Positions 7,269 to 16,254 of a DNA stretch of 64,000 bases are shown here, one piece after another. Source of the stretch: CAKZSB01 sp964573105. Its GTDB lineage: Bacteria; Pseudomonadota; Gammaproteobacteria; Granulosicoccales; Granulosicoccaceae. Positions within the stretch are counted from its first letter, which is position 1. Each line of letters starts with the position of its first letter. Made by a program: the position numbers and the translations under genes. The stretch covers positions 1 through 64,000 of the forward strand of contig CAZNIS010000023.1 of the NCBI GenBank assembly GCA_964573105.1. The letters run 5' to 3'. The notes below the pieces were generated by a model. That model was given only the letters and a program-made list of their open reading frames with translations. It searched no databases and was not told the DNA's origin.

Positions 7269-8822
7269 TTGAGCGCCAAACGACCCAACATCCTGCTGAT
7301 CATGGCAGATCAGCTGGCAGCACCGGCGTTGCCGATCTACGGACATCCGCAGGTACTGGCGCCCAACATCACGCAACTGGCAGATTCCGGCGTGGTGTTT
7401 GAAAACGGCTACTGCAATTTTCCGATGTGCGGGCCGTCTCGCGCGTCGCTGCACGCGGGTGTGCTGCCGCACTCGATAGACTGCTTCGACAACGCAGCCG
7501 AGTTTCACGCCGATATTCCCACCGTTGCACACTATCTGCGCTCGCTGGACTACAAGGCCTGGCTGTGCGGCAAGATGCACTTCGTTGGCCCGGATCAGCT
7601 GCATGGCTACCACAAGCGACTGACAACCGAAATCTACCCCGCCAACTTTGCCTGGACCGTCGACTGGAGTCAGGGGCGCGAGTATCGTCCAACCAACCTG
7701 ACGATGGCGCCGGTGATTGAGTCAGGGCCGTGCATTCGCACCCTGCAGATGGACTACGACGACGAGGTCACCTATCACGCAGTGCAAGGGATCTACGATC
7801 TGGCTCGCGCTGCAGACGACGATCCGTTTTTGTTGACGGTCTCGTTCACCCATCCTCATTCGCCATTCGTGATCTCGCAGGAGTACTGGGACCGCTACGA
7901 TCACGATGCCGTTGTGATGCCCCGTGTGGGTGAGATCCCACCGGACGAGTGCGATCTGCTGAGCGAGAATCTCTACTACTGCCAGGGGCGACACCAGTTC
8001 ACGGTGACGAGTGAACATGTCCGAAACGCCCGACACGCCTATTACGGCATGGTCTCCTATATCGATGACAAGATCGGCCAGATTCTCGCCACCCTGGATG
8101 AAACAGGTCTGGCTGACGATACGATCGTGATTTTCACCGCCGATCACGGCGAGATGATGGGCGAGCGGGGTATGTGGTACAAGCAGCATTTCTGGGAATG
8201 GGCCGCCCACGTACCCATGGTCATTCGCCACCCCGGGACGTCACAGGGGCGACGAGTGAGTCAAAATGTCTCACTGGTTGATCTGCTGCCGACCATGATC
8301 GACTTTGCCACCGATGGCGCCGGATTGCCGCTGGCAACGCCCATCCATGGCCGCAGCTTGCGCGGTTTAATGGAAGGGCGCGATGACGAGTGGCCGGACA
8401 CGGTGATCAGCGAATACACCTCGGATGGCTCGACCGGACCCAGCCGAATGGTGCGCAAAGGGCCCTGGAAGTACATGGAGATCGAAGGCGTCGATCAGTT
8501 GCTGTTTAATCTGGAAGAGGACCCGGATGAACTTCACAATCGTATTGACGATCCGGCGCTATCGACACTAGTGAGCGAGCTAAAGGACCTGGTTGCGTGT
8601 GACTGGGATATCGAGGAAGTTCGCTCTCGAGCTCGGGCCAATCAGCAGCGCAGGTTGCTTATCCATAGTGTGACGGGTGGAGACCCAACCTACGTACACA
8701 AGATTCGCGATGATGACGACCGGCGCTATATCCGCAACGCCGGTGCCGCCGATACCAAAGCGCGGGCTCGCTTGCCCTACGTCGCGCCGGCGCAACCCGA
8801 CAAACCTGCGGGCAGTGTTTGA
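7269..8822 (+). CDS. betC: choline-sulfatase
   Basis: Hydrolyses choline-O-sulfate to choline and sulfate, feeding glycine-betaine synthesis or serving as a sulfur source. The sulfatase signature MCGPSRASLHAG holds the Cys that is converted to formylglycine. The choline-sulfatase block GKMHFVGPDQLHG is present, followed by the RLTTEIYP region, as are AAEFHADIPT and a C-terminal Arg-rich QQRRLL typical of BetC. The open frame reaches back to 6903, but the TTG at 7269 has AGGAG eight bases upstream and gives 517 residues, the family length. No signal peptide, so cytosolic. No betAB or betI genes are nearby. Two palindromes precede it. Confidence 0.9.
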   Translation: MSAKRPNILLIMADQLAAPALPIYGHPQVLAPNITQLADSGVVFENGYCNFPMCGPSRASLHAGVLPHSIDCFDNAAEFHADIPTVAHYLRSLDYKAWLCGKMHFVGPDQLHGYHKRLTTEIYPANFAWTVDWSQGREYRPTNLTMAPVIESGPCIRTLQMDYDDEVTYHAVQGIYDLARAADDDPFLLTVSFTHPHSPFVISQEYWDRYDHDAVVMPRVGEIPPDECDLLSENLYYCQGRHQFTVTSEHVRNARHAYYGMVSYIDDKIGQILATLDETGLADDTIVIFTADHGEMMGERGMWYKQHFWEWAAHVPMVIRHPGTSQGRRVSQNVSLVDLLPTMIDFATDGAGLPLATPIHGRSLRGLMEGRDDEWPDTVISEYTSDGSTGPSRMVRKGPWKYMEIEGVDQLLFNLEEDPDELHNRIDDPALSTLVSELKDLVACDWDIEEVRSRARANQQRRLLIHSVTGGDPTYVHKIRDDDDRRYIRNAGAADTKARARLPYVAPAQPDKPAGSV

Positions 8823-8826
8823 AAGC

Positions 8827-10917
8827 CTACGAGCAGTTGATCGACAGGCGAGTGCCGGCGTTGCTGATCGGCACCTGAGGCACGGTCAGCAGCGAGTCGC
8901 CATCGGTTGTTGCGATGCCGCTGCCGGTCTGCTGGTTATCGTTCACGCGGCGTGCGCTCCAGTTGCATTGCTCGCCCGGCACCGGTCGGAATGCCTGTGT
9001 GTTGCGCGGTGTCACGTCTACCGTTTGATCCCCTGACATCGAGCGCAGGGTGATTTCCCACCGGTTGGTCGTATCGACGATCGACTGATGAAAGTTGGCG
9101 CGCGGGGTAGACCAGTCTATGTCCTGGTTGTACAGGTCGTCGCCGTTGGTACCTGGATTGATCGCACCTGAGTTACTGGCCGAATGCAGGCCCGGAAAAC
9201 TGAGTGAATTCGGGTAGCGCCAGGCTGTTTCATCGCCATAGCCAAAGCCGAAAACACTCGTATCGACAGCGCCAAAGCCCATCGAGTTGTGGGGGTAGCC
9301 GCCCATGGCTCTGGCCGAGAATGCGGCCTTTGCATCGGTTAGCGCTGAGAACATCGGCTGCCCTTGCGACTGCCACTCCAGCGTCGCGTCTGCCTTACCG
9401 AAATCGAGGATCAGGTAACCAAATTCTTCACCGCGTCGGCGTCGCAGTTGCTGCTGGTGATTCATCCAATCCCATACCCCAGTGGGTCGATTGCCGCCGA
9501 TACCGTAGTTTGAAATCGCGCTGGTGTTCTCACCGCCGTTAATGATCGGCAGATTGCTGGACTGCTCACCCCACAATTGTCTTAGGTTATTCTGAAAGCC
9601 CGGATTGGCGCCGTAGTTGGTCATCGGCTGGCTGGCGTAGATACCAGCGAAAATATCAGGGTAACGCATCGCCAGCGTGAGCGAGCCCGATGCTCCCATC
9701 GAGTTGCCGTAGGCATGAATCAAGTCAGTGTCGACATTGAAGCTGCTGTCGGCAATGATCTCGTTGATAGCCTTGATAACCCGCTGCTCGGTAAAATTAG
9801 CCACCGCGCCTGCACTTGGCACACTGCCCGATGTCTCATAGTTGTGGTCGGCCGCATGTCCGTACCACCAGGTGTGAATCGTCCCACTGGCAGAGCCCGG
9901 ATCAGTGGGGAACAGCTGAATCACTGGCCAGTCATACTCAGATTGGCTCGGAGATTTTCGGGTTGCCCCGTAGGCGTGGAGCTGAACCTGTAGTGGGTAA
10001 GCGATTGAGCCGCTGTAGTTGGGCGGCAATGCCACGGCGTAGTTAAATGCGTAGCCGTTTAGCGTCGGGTTCCACTGCGCATAGTCCATGAACTGGGTAT
10101 AAGTGCGTCCTTTGCCGCCGTTAACCGAGACAGTCAGCACTGGCTTGGGAGTGGCAACAAACTCAATTTGAGGCGCGCTCAAAGAGTTTGTACCACTGAC
10201 TACGGTTCGATCTTCCTGACCGTTGATAACGGTTGTCACCGCATAGTAGGCGTTGCCTTCGCGACCGGGTTGTGTGGTGTTGACGAACAGTCCGGTGTCG
10301 TCAGACAAGGGGGATGCCAGGTCCTCGATGACGAAAAAGTCGGGTACGTCATCGGTGCCGTATTTGTGCACCGAGGTGTCGTTCGGCAGTGGTCCCCAGC
10401 GACTGGTCAACAACGTAGCGTTGCCAAGACTACCAGTGGTGATCGGCTGGTTTGATCGGTACACATGGTATCGAGCGTCGGGGTTTGGCTCCCGCCAGGT
10501 TAGAAAGGTCTGCCCACTGCGATGCCTTGCCCGCAGGTTGGACACCAGAGAAAAATTCGACGAGCCGCCATCCGTGTTTCCGCCGTCGGCGGTTCCACCG
10601 TCAGTGCTGCCTCCATCGGTGTTTCCGTTATCGGTACTACCGCCATCGGTGTCTCCGCCGTCTGTACTGGCACCATCCGTGTTTCCACTGTCGGTACTAC
10701 CGCCATCGATACTACCGCCATCGGTATTACCGCCATCGGTATTACCGCCGTCAGTGTCGCCGCCATCGGTCGCGATGTCGTCTGTATTTCCGCTGTCAAT
10801 CGAGCCGCCGTCGGTGCTTACGGCGTCAGTCGTTCCATCGCCCCCTCCGTCTTTCATGGTTCCGCCCGAGCAGGCAGCGAGGGTGAGCAGGAGTGGGGCG
10901 ACGGCAGCGAGTTTCAA
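8827..10917 (-). CDS. surface lipoprotein with Asp/Gly-rich repeat linker and alpha/beta-hydrolase domain
   Basis: The 696-residue product begins with a lipoprotein signal (LLLTLAAC, Cys16). Residues about 24-118 are a low-complexity linker of pentapeptide repeats close to xTDGG. Residues about 124-250 look like a fibronectin-III-type domain (LTWREPNPDARYHVYRS). From about 290 a serine-hydrolase fold follows (YAVALPPNYSGSIAYPL, then GNSMGASG with nucleophile Ser405), similar in layout to secreted esterases and PHB-depolymerase-like enzymes. It is probably an outer-membrane-anchored esterase or peptidase. Substrate unknown. It is convergent with betC, with only 4 bases between the stops. Confidence 0.8.
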   Translation of the reverse strand: MKLAAVAPLLLTLAACSGGTMKDGGGDGTTDAVSTDGGSIDSGNTDDIATDGGDTDGGNTDGGNTDGGSIDGGSTDSGNTDGASTDGGDTDGGSTDNGNTDGGSTDGGTADGGNTDGGSSNFSLVSNLRARHRSGQTFLTWREPNPDARYHVYRSNQPITTGSLGNATLLTSRWGPLPNDTSVHKYGTDDVPDFFVIEDLASPLSDDTGLFVNTTQPGREGNAYYAVTTVINGQEDRTVVSGTNSLSAPQIEFVATPKPVLTVSVNGGKGRTYTQFMDYAQWNPTLNGYAFNYAVALPPNYSGSIAYPLQVQLHAYGATRKSPSQSEYDWPVIQLFPTDPGSASGTIHTWWYGHAADHNYETSGSVPSAGAVANFTEQRVIKAINEIIADSSFNVDTDLIHAYGNSMGASGSLTLAMRYPDIFAGIYASQPMTNYGANPGFQNNLRQLWGEQSSNLPIINGGENTSAISNYGIGGNRPTGVWDWMNHQQQLRRRRGEEFGYLILDFGKADATLEWQSQGQPMFSALTDAKAAFSARAMGGYPHNSMGFGAVDTSVFGFGYGDETAWRYPNSLSFPGLHSASNSGAINPGTNGDDLYNQDIDWSTPRANFHQSIVDTTNRWEITLRSMSGDQTVDVTPRNTQAFRPVPGEQCNWSARRVNDNQQTGSGIATTDGDSLLTVPQVPISNAGTRLSINCS
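10564..10848 (-). repeat. 15-bp tandem repeats encoding an xTDGG linker
   Basis: About 19 imperfect 15-bp units run in frame within the lipoprotein gene and encode variants of Asn/Ser/Asp-Thr-Asp-Gly-Gly. The units differ mainly at the first and second codons. Such coding repeats usually make an extended, negatively charged spacer between the membrane anchor and the folded domains, and they tend to change in number by slippage. Confidence 0.85.
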
Positions 10918-11098
10918 TGTTACAACCCTCTAAAAAAAGTCAAAACGCACGGATGGTAGCGTGGTGGTCTTGTTACGGCATGCATCGGGCACACTTTACG
11001 ATCGATTCTGACTCCGACTGTGTGCGTTCGTTTGCGGGATGTGCCCGGTTTGTGAAAGCCTTAACGGTTTCAGGCAAATTTGGTCATTGGCAAAGTTG

Positions 11099-12148
11099 TC
11101 AGCCCGGTGATGCGACAGTCAAATCCTTGAACACGTAAATGGGCGTGTCGATCATTAATTCGCCCGATTGTGTCTCGAGGTAGAGGTTCGCCTCGGCTGC
11201 TTGCACGGTATTAGGTTCCGGGCTGGTGACGCCGAGCAACTCGAAGCGAATCTGCTTGGGGTCCTCGAATATCATTCCAGCGAACTTCTTTGTCGCAAGC
11301 GATCGAAATATCGGCTTGTCGAGGCCGAAAGTCGTCGATGCGATATGTTTAAGTAACGCGATCATGCCGTGTGTGCCAAAATTACCTGGCACCACTGGAT
11401 CGTCGGTAAAGTGGTAGCGCAGCGGCCACAAGGTCGGGTCTATCTGCTGGGTTGCGTTAACGCTGGCGACTTCGGGTGCATTTCCGTCGATGTCGATAGG
11501 TGAGTCAAACAGCGGAATAATCAGGTTCGCCGGCCAGGGCTCGCCGGTGCCTTCGACACCCAGCTTGCCGCCGTGCTGTTGTCGCAGTTTGTTGACATCG
11601 TCCGGGTGCAGAATGCCCACAATGACGTTGCGCGTCTCCAGCATTGGCTGGCCATCTTCGTCCAGGATTTTGCCGTTGAACACGGCTGTTCCGCCACCGT
11701 TGCTGTTTTCAATCCACTTGCGCTTGGTCAGTTCGAAGTGCACTGTTTTGCCCGGTGAGAAGTCGAGCGACTGAACCAGCTTGCAGGCGCCGGACGACAG
11801 CGCCCGGCCAATGCCGTCCGCCTTTCGGCATCCCCAGAACCCCACCAGTTGATCGAGTTGATCCTGGAACAGCATCTCCAGCGATTCACTGCGATCGAAA
11901 GCCCAGTCGCTCTGATCCTTTGGAAACGTGAATGTCGCGCGAATCTGCTTGTCGTCGATCAAATCGATCTGATCGATACACAGAATAGGCTTTAGCGGCA
12001 GTTTTGCGAATCGCTCATTGCCGAGTTTGCCTTGACCGTGCAGCTCCAGCAGGCGGCCGTTGAGACAGTCCAGGTTTTTCCAGTCGAGTGCACGAAGTTG
12101 TTCATCGGTATAGGAATTCTGCGCGTCAATACTGTGCTCGGCTGACAT
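11099..12148 (-). CDS. FabA-like double-hotdog dehydratase/thioester enzyme
   Basis: The 349-residue protein contains two FabA-type hotdog domains. The N-terminal domain has EMLFQDQLDQLVGFWG, matching the FabA helix that carries the acidic catalytic residue. The C-terminal domain has YHFTDDPVVPGNFGTHGM, matching the strand with the catalytic His (HFxxDPVxPG). One domain keeps the acid and the other the His, as in double-hotdog dehydratases where the two halves build one active site. It probably acts on beta-hydroxyacyl-ACP or -CoA. The frame is open upstream to 12301, but the ATG at 12148 begins the conserved sequence. It stands alone, so the pathway is unknown. Confidence 0.78.
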   Translation of the reverse strand: MSAEHSIDAQNSYTDEQLRALDWKNLDCLNGRLLELHGQGKLGNERFAKLPLKPILCIDQIDLIDDKQIRATFTFPKDQSDWAFDRSESLEMLFQDQLDQLVGFWGCRKADGIGRALSSGACKLVQSLDFSPGKTVHFELTKRKWIENSNGGGTAVFNGKILDEDGQPMLETRNVIVGILHPDDVNKLRQQHGGKLGVEGTGEPWPANLIIPLFDSPIDIDGNAPEVASVNATQQIDPTLWPLRYHFTDDPVVPGNFGTHGMIALLKHIASTTFGLDKPIFRSLATKKFAGMIFEDPKQIRFELLGVTSPEPNTVQAAEANLYLETQSGELMIDTPIYVFKDLTVASPG

Positions 12149-12294
12149 TGCTGGGTGCTTACTGGTTGGGAGGCGGCAGTATAGTCGATAATCTCGCGCG
12201 TCAGACTGTAACCGCAATGAATCGCACCCACTGAACACACAATTTAGCAATTGTCGTGGCAGGGTTTGAAGCATCGATGCGACCGATGTGTCTT

Positions 12295-13779
12295 TCAGCA
12301 TCCAACCGTGGTCGCATCAAGTAACAGGCTGTCGATATCGATGGCCTTTTCCAGATGATCGGCCAGATTATCCAGCTCAGCTTCAACACTCGCCTGATAG
12401 TCCAGTGCGCTTGCGCTACCACGGGCAACCGATTCAAGCCAGCTGGCCCGGAATGCGTCATTGGCGAACAGGCCGTGCAGGTAGGTGCCCTCGACGTTGC
12501 CAGCGGGGTTGCGTGCACCGTCCGGTTTGCCACTTAGCATTGCAATGGGGCGGATTCGGTCCGGTCCATCGGTTTGCCCGATGTGAATCTCGTATCCTTC
12601 GAGCGTCGCCCCCGAGCGCGCGCAAACGCCGTCGCTGATGCGGGTCTGCTTGCGCCGGTGCATCGTGGTGTCGACATCGAGCAGCGATAGTCCGACATCG
12701 CTGTGCGCGGGCCCCTCGATGGCGTCGGGGTCACGGATGTGGCCCCCCAGCAGTTGATAGCCACCACAAATGCCGAGGATTCGGCAGCCGGCGCGTGCCA
12801 GTGCCAGGATATCGTGGTCCCAGCCCTGAGCGCGCAGAAAGTCCAGATCGCCGAGCGTCGATTTGGTTCCCGGGATGACCACCGCATCTGCATCGAGCGG
12901 GATTGTTTTTCCGGGCGGTACAAAAATCAGCTCGACCCCTGGCTCTGCACGCAGTGGATCCATGTCGTCGAAGTTGGCAATGCGCGATAGCATTGGCACT
13001 ACCACTTTCAATTTCGCTGAAGTGCGGCGGTCCGGCGTTGAATTCTGCTCCAGTACGACGGCGTCTTCCTGCGGCAGGCGACTCGCGCCCGGCAACCAGG
13101 GCACCACGCCGCGACAGGGCCAGCCCGTCATCTCCTCAATCGCGCTCACCCCATCGGTGAATAGCGTCGGGTCACCTCGAAACCGATTGATCAGAAAGCT
13201 GCTGATCATCGCGCGATCGTCAGGTGGCAGTACCTGTCGGGTGCCCGTGATGGCGGCGATGACACCGCCGCGATCGATATCGCCAATCAGACAAACCGGC
13301 ACTTTGGCTGCTGTCGCAAATCCCATGTTCGCAATGTCGCGATCTCGCAGGTTAATTTCTGCTGGACTGCCCGCGCCTTCGACCAGAATCAGTTCGTGTC
13401 GCCGGGCAAGACCAGCGAAGCTCTGCATGACCGCGTCGAGCAAATGGCCGCGAGTGTTTTTCATGTAATCGCTGGCCGAATGTGTATCGAGCACTTGCCC
13501 GTGAACAACGACTTGAGCTGTACGATCGCTCTGAGGCTTAAGCAACACGGGATTCATATCGACGTGTGGCGCCAATCCGGCAGCGCGCGCCTGTAATGCC
13601 TGTGCTCGGCCGATCTCTCCGCCGTCCGGACACACAGCGGCATTGTTCGACATGTTTTGTGGCTTGAAGGGGGCAACGTTAAGGTTGCGCCGCTTTGCCA
13701 GTCGACAGATGCCGGCGACGATTGTCGATTTTCCGACATCTGAACCGGTGCCCTGGAACATCAGTGCGCGGCAACTCAT
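12295..13779 (-). CDS. cobQ: adenosylcobyric acid synthase (glutamine-hydrolysing)
   Basis: Amidates four side chains of adenosylcobyrinic a,c-diamide. The N-terminal synthetase domain shows QGTGSDVGKS (P-loop) and FKPQNMSNNAAV. The C-terminal class I glutamine amidotransferase domain shows GICGGYQLLG with the nucleophile Cys, and the final catalytic His in GTYLHGLF. At 494 residues the length is normal. It is the last gene of a leftward cobU-cobO-cobQ set, 28 bases after cobO. The remainder of the B12 pathway is not in this window. Confidence 0.95.
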   Translation of the reverse strand: MSCRALMFQGTGSDVGKSTIVAGICRLAKRRNLNVAPFKPQNMSNNAAVCPDGGEIGRAQALQARAAGLAPHVDMNPVLLKPQSDRTAQVVVHGQVLDTHSASDYMKNTRGHLLDAVMQSFAGLARRHELILVEGAGSPAEINLRDRDIANMGFATAAKVPVCLIGDIDRGGVIAAITGTRQVLPPDDRAMISSFLINRFRGDPTLFTDGVSAIEEMTGWPCRGVVPWLPGASRLPQEDAVVLEQNSTPDRRTSAKLKVVVPMLSRIANFDDMDPLRAEPGVELIFVPPGKTIPLDADAVVIPGTKSTLGDLDFLRAQGWDHDILALARAGCRILGICGGYQLLGGHIRDPDAIEGPAHSDVGLSLLDVDTTMHRRKQTRISDGVCARSGATLEGYEIHIGQTDGPDRIRPIAMLSGKPDGARNPAGNVEGTYLHGLFANDAFRASWLESVARGSASALDYQASVEAELDNLADHLEKAIDIDSLLLDATTVGC

Positions 13780-13807
13780 GATCGATTCCGGTGATACGGG
13801 TGGTGAC

Positions 13808-14413
13808 TCAAAAATCTATTCCCTGTCTCGCCTTGATGCCGGCCTGAAACGGGTGTTTTATTTCCCGCATCTCTGTTACCAGGTCGGCCATGTCCAGCAA
13901 GCGGGCTTTGGCGTCGCGTCCGGTCAGGATGACACTCGTGCGCTTGTCGCGTTGCCGTAAACCGTCGATCACGCGTTCGACGGGCAGATAGTCGTAACGC
14001 AGCACGATGTTGATCTCGTCCAAAACGATCAGATCGTACTCTCCACTGCTCATTAGCTCACAACTCTTATCGAATGCAACGTTTGCAGTCTGGCGATCTC
14101 GCTCGAGATCCTGAGTATCCCAGGTGAAGCCATCACCCATGGTGTGCCAGTGCAACCGGTCGGAGAAATTTTTGAAGAACTCCCGCTCACCGGTCTTCCA
14201 GGTGCCTTTGATGTATTGCACCACGGCTACCTGGTGCCCCCAACCGAGCGCGCGAGCGACGACGCCAAATGCAGAGCTGGACTTTCCCTTACCGTCACCG
14301 GTGTGCACCAGAATCAGTCCCCGGTCGACGGCTTTGCGGTGGCGGATTTTGTCGCGTTGTTGCGCCTGCAGCGCCTGCATTTGCCGCTTGTGTTCTTCTT
14401 GTTCTGTTGTCAC
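13808..14413 (-). CDS. cobO: cob(I)yrinic acid a,c-diamide adenosyltransferase
   Basis: Transfers the adenosyl group of ATP to cobalt in corrinoids (CobO/BtuR family). It shows the P-loop HTGDGKGKSSSAFG, then QYIKGTWKTGE, LIVLDEINIVLRYDYL and LTGRDAK, all typical of BtuR. The frame is open to 14491, but a GTG at 14413 overlaps the TGA of cobU by four bases (GTGA) and gives 201 residues, close to the 196 of E. coli BtuR. That start is chosen. It is cotranscribed with cobU and cobQ. Confidence 0.94.
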   Translation of the reverse strand: MTTEQEEHKRQMQALQAQQRDKIRHRKAVDRGLILVHTGDGKGKSSSAFGVVARALGWGHQVAVVQYIKGTWKTGEREFFKNFSDRLHWHTMGDGFTWDTQDLERDRQTANVAFDKSCELMSSGEYDLIVLDEINIVLRYDYLPVERVIDGLRQRDKRTSVILTGRDAKARLLDMADLVTEMREIKHPFQAGIKARQGIDF

Positions 14414-14952
14414 GTCGAGGTCCGTAGTGATGGCGGGCCGCCCTTGAGATATTGAGGTAGTCCGGCGATAGTCAGAATAACCGTGTCGCACCGGGCGGCT
14501 AGTTGCTGGTGTAACACGCCGGCACGGTCGCAGTACTCGCGTGTCAATGCGCCAAGCGGTGTGACACCCATGCTGCTTTCGTTGCCTACTAGTGCAATGT
14601 TGGCGTCGATGTCGCTAACCGCGTTCAGTAGACGCTGCAGTTCGTCCTGCAGGCGTTGCTGATCGCCGAGACCAAGCAGTTGCGTGAGCCATAGCGTCAG
14701 GCAGTCGATGATCACGAATCTATCGGGCGCGCTGTGTTCGGAGATCGCCGCACCGAGTGCCAGTGGTTCTTCTACCAACTGCCAGCCAGGCGGACGTTGA
14801 CGCTGGTGGAGGTAGATCCTGTGACGCATTTCAGTGTCGTGTGGCTGCGCCGTGGCAATCACTGTGACCGGGCAGCCACTGGATGCGGCGATTACCTCGG
14901 CGTGTCGCGATTTGCCAGACTTAACACCACCCAGAATCAGCGTTTTCATCAC
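14410..14952 (-). CDS. cobU: bifunctional adenosylcobinamide kinase / adenosylcobinamide-phosphate guanylyltransferase
   Basis: Phosphorylates adenosylcobinamide and adds GMP in nucleotide-loop assembly. It shows the P-loop LILGGVKSGKSRHAE, the DCLTLWLTQLL block and the VGNESSMGVTPLGALTREYCD block characteristic of CobU/CobP. The 180-residue length is normal. It is the first gene of the leftward B12 set. A B12 riboswitch was sought in the 140 bases upstream and not recognised. CobS, CobC and CobD, which would complete loop assembly, are not nearby. Confidence 0.93.
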   Translation of the reverse strand: MMKTLILGGVKSGKSRHAEVIAASSGCPVTVIATAQPHDTEMRHRIYLHQRQRPPGWQLVEEPLALGAAISEHSAPDRFVIIDCLTLWLTQLLGLGDQQRLQDELQRLLNAVSDIDANIALVGNESSMGVTPLGALTREYCDRAGVLHQQLAARCDTVILTIAGLPQYLKGGPPSLRTST

Positions 14953-15090
14953 GGGTAATCAGGGGTTCACGGACACAGGACGGCGGCAGCGCACGCCGGC
15001 CAGAGTTGAATTTGTTACCATGGGGCACTGCCTGGTGGGGTGCTGTTGTCAGGTGTTTCCGGGTTCATGCACGAGAGTCTCGAGTTTGCG

Positions 15091-16188
15091 ATGGCGAGAA
15101 TAACAGAAATCACAACGCGCCTTTTTTTGGTGCCATTGTCCGAGGTCCTCGTCGATGCGCGGCATGGCGATCACACGCACTTTGAATTGTTGACCGCCAC
15201 CATTCGTACCGACGACGGGCGTGAGGGCACAGGCTACAGCTATACCGGTGGCAGGGGAGGGCGCGCGATCGCTGCCATGATGCAATATGACATCACGCCG
15301 TTTCTGATCGGCCGGGATAGCGCGAAAATCGATCAACTCTACGATGACATGCTGTGGCACATCCACTATGTGGGGCGCGGCGGTGTTGCGGCATTTGCTA
15401 TTTCTGCCATGGATATCGCCTTGTGGGATTTACAGGGCAAGCGACTCGGTCAGCCGCTGCGGGTTATGGCCGGAGGGTACGGTGAGGATTGTCAGGCCTA
15501 TTGCGGTGGTATCGATCTGAACTTTCCGCTGGACAAATTGCTTCGCTCCATAGACGGCTATCTGGAGCGAGGCTTTAACGCGGTGAAAATCAAAGTCGGA
15601 CAGCCCGATCTCGAGCAAGACTTCCAGCGCGCGGCCGCCGTGCGAGCGCACATTGGCGCTGGTGCAGGCTTCATGGTCGATGCCAACTACTCGATGGATG
15701 TCGACACTGCGATCCGCGCGGCCCGGGGATTTCGCGAGCAGGATGTCATCTGGTTCGAGGAGCCCGTCATACCCGAAGATTTTGCAGGCTACACTCAAAT
15801 CGCCGAGCAGACGGGTATCGCGCTGGCGCAGGGGGAGAATCTCCATACCGGTGAAGAGTTTGCTGCTGCACTTAGCGGTGCCAGCTTGTCATTCCTGCAA
15901 CCGGACGCGAGCAACTGTGGTGGTGTGACCGGTTGGCTCAGAGCGGCGGCCCTGGCAGAGCAACACGGGGTGACGGTATGCAGCCACGGTATGCAGGAAT
16001 TGCACGTCTCGCTGCTGTCTGCCCGCAAGGATGCCGGTTGGCTGGAGGTGCATTCTTTCCCGATCGATGAATACACCCTGCGGCCGCTGGTTGTGCGCAA
16101 CCAGCGCGCGGTCGCACCTGACACGCCAGGTACCGGTGTTGAATTCGACTGGTCAAAACTGTCACCACATGAAATCGCCGCCACTTAG
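15091..16188 (+). CDS. enolase-superfamily enzyme, mandelate racemase/muconate lactonizing type
   Basis: Abstracts the alpha-proton of a carboxylate using Mg2+. The catalytic layout of the mandelate-racemase subgroup is visible: VKIKVG (KxK), the three metal ligands in VDANYS, WFEEPV and GENLHTG, and a late His in CSHGMQELH. The KxK-plus-His pair fits acid-sugar dehydratases or racemases rather than muconate enzymes, but the substrate cannot be named. Several in-frame starts exist (15040, 15067, 15091). The ATG at 15091 (MARITEITTRLFLVPL) matches the family N-terminus. Divergent from the cob genes. Confidence 0.85.
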   Translation: MARITEITTRLFLVPLSEVLVDARHGDHTHFELLTATIRTDDGREGTGYSYTGGRGGRAIAAMMQYDITPFLIGRDSAKIDQLYDDMLWHIHYVGRGGVAAFAISAMDIALWDLQGKRLGQPLRVMAGGYGEDCQAYCGGIDLNFPLDKLLRSIDGYLERGFNAVKIKVGQPDLEQDFQRAAAVRAHIGAGAGFMVDANYSMDVDTAIRAARGFREQDVIWFEEPVIPEDFAGYTQIAEQTGIALAQGENLHTGEEFAAALSGASLSFLQPDASNCGGVTGWLRAAALAEQHGVTVCSHGMQELHVSLLSARKDAGWLEVHSFPIDEYTLRPLVVRNQRAVAPDTPGTGVEFDWSKLSPHEIAAT

Positions 16189-16197
16189 CTGCAATCA

Positions 16198-16246
16198 GCG
16201 CCTTCGCTCCTTCGTTACAGCGTCTGTTACCATCAATGGAAGGCGC
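16198..16246 (+). promoter_or_regulatory. inverted repeat able to mask the ribosome site of the thioredoxin-like gene
   Basis: GCGCCTTC (16198-16205) and GAAGGCGC (16239-16246) form a perfect 8-bp repeat with a 33-base spacer. The right arm contains GGAAGG, the best ribosome-binding sequence before the ATG at 16255. Pairing would block translation initiation. This is a structural suggestion from the sequence only. Confidence 0.35.
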
Positions 16247-16254
16247 AAAGACGT

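Noticed and set aside
10253..10933. Plus-strand frame rich in Pro-Pro-Ser-Val
   Set aside because: It is the complement of the 15-bp repeat array in the lipoprotein gene, which has a proper lipobox and catalytic domain on the other strand.
14953..15090. Possible cobalamin riboswitch upstream of cobU
   Set aside because: No B12-box-like sequence or typical conserved core could be matched on the minus strand.
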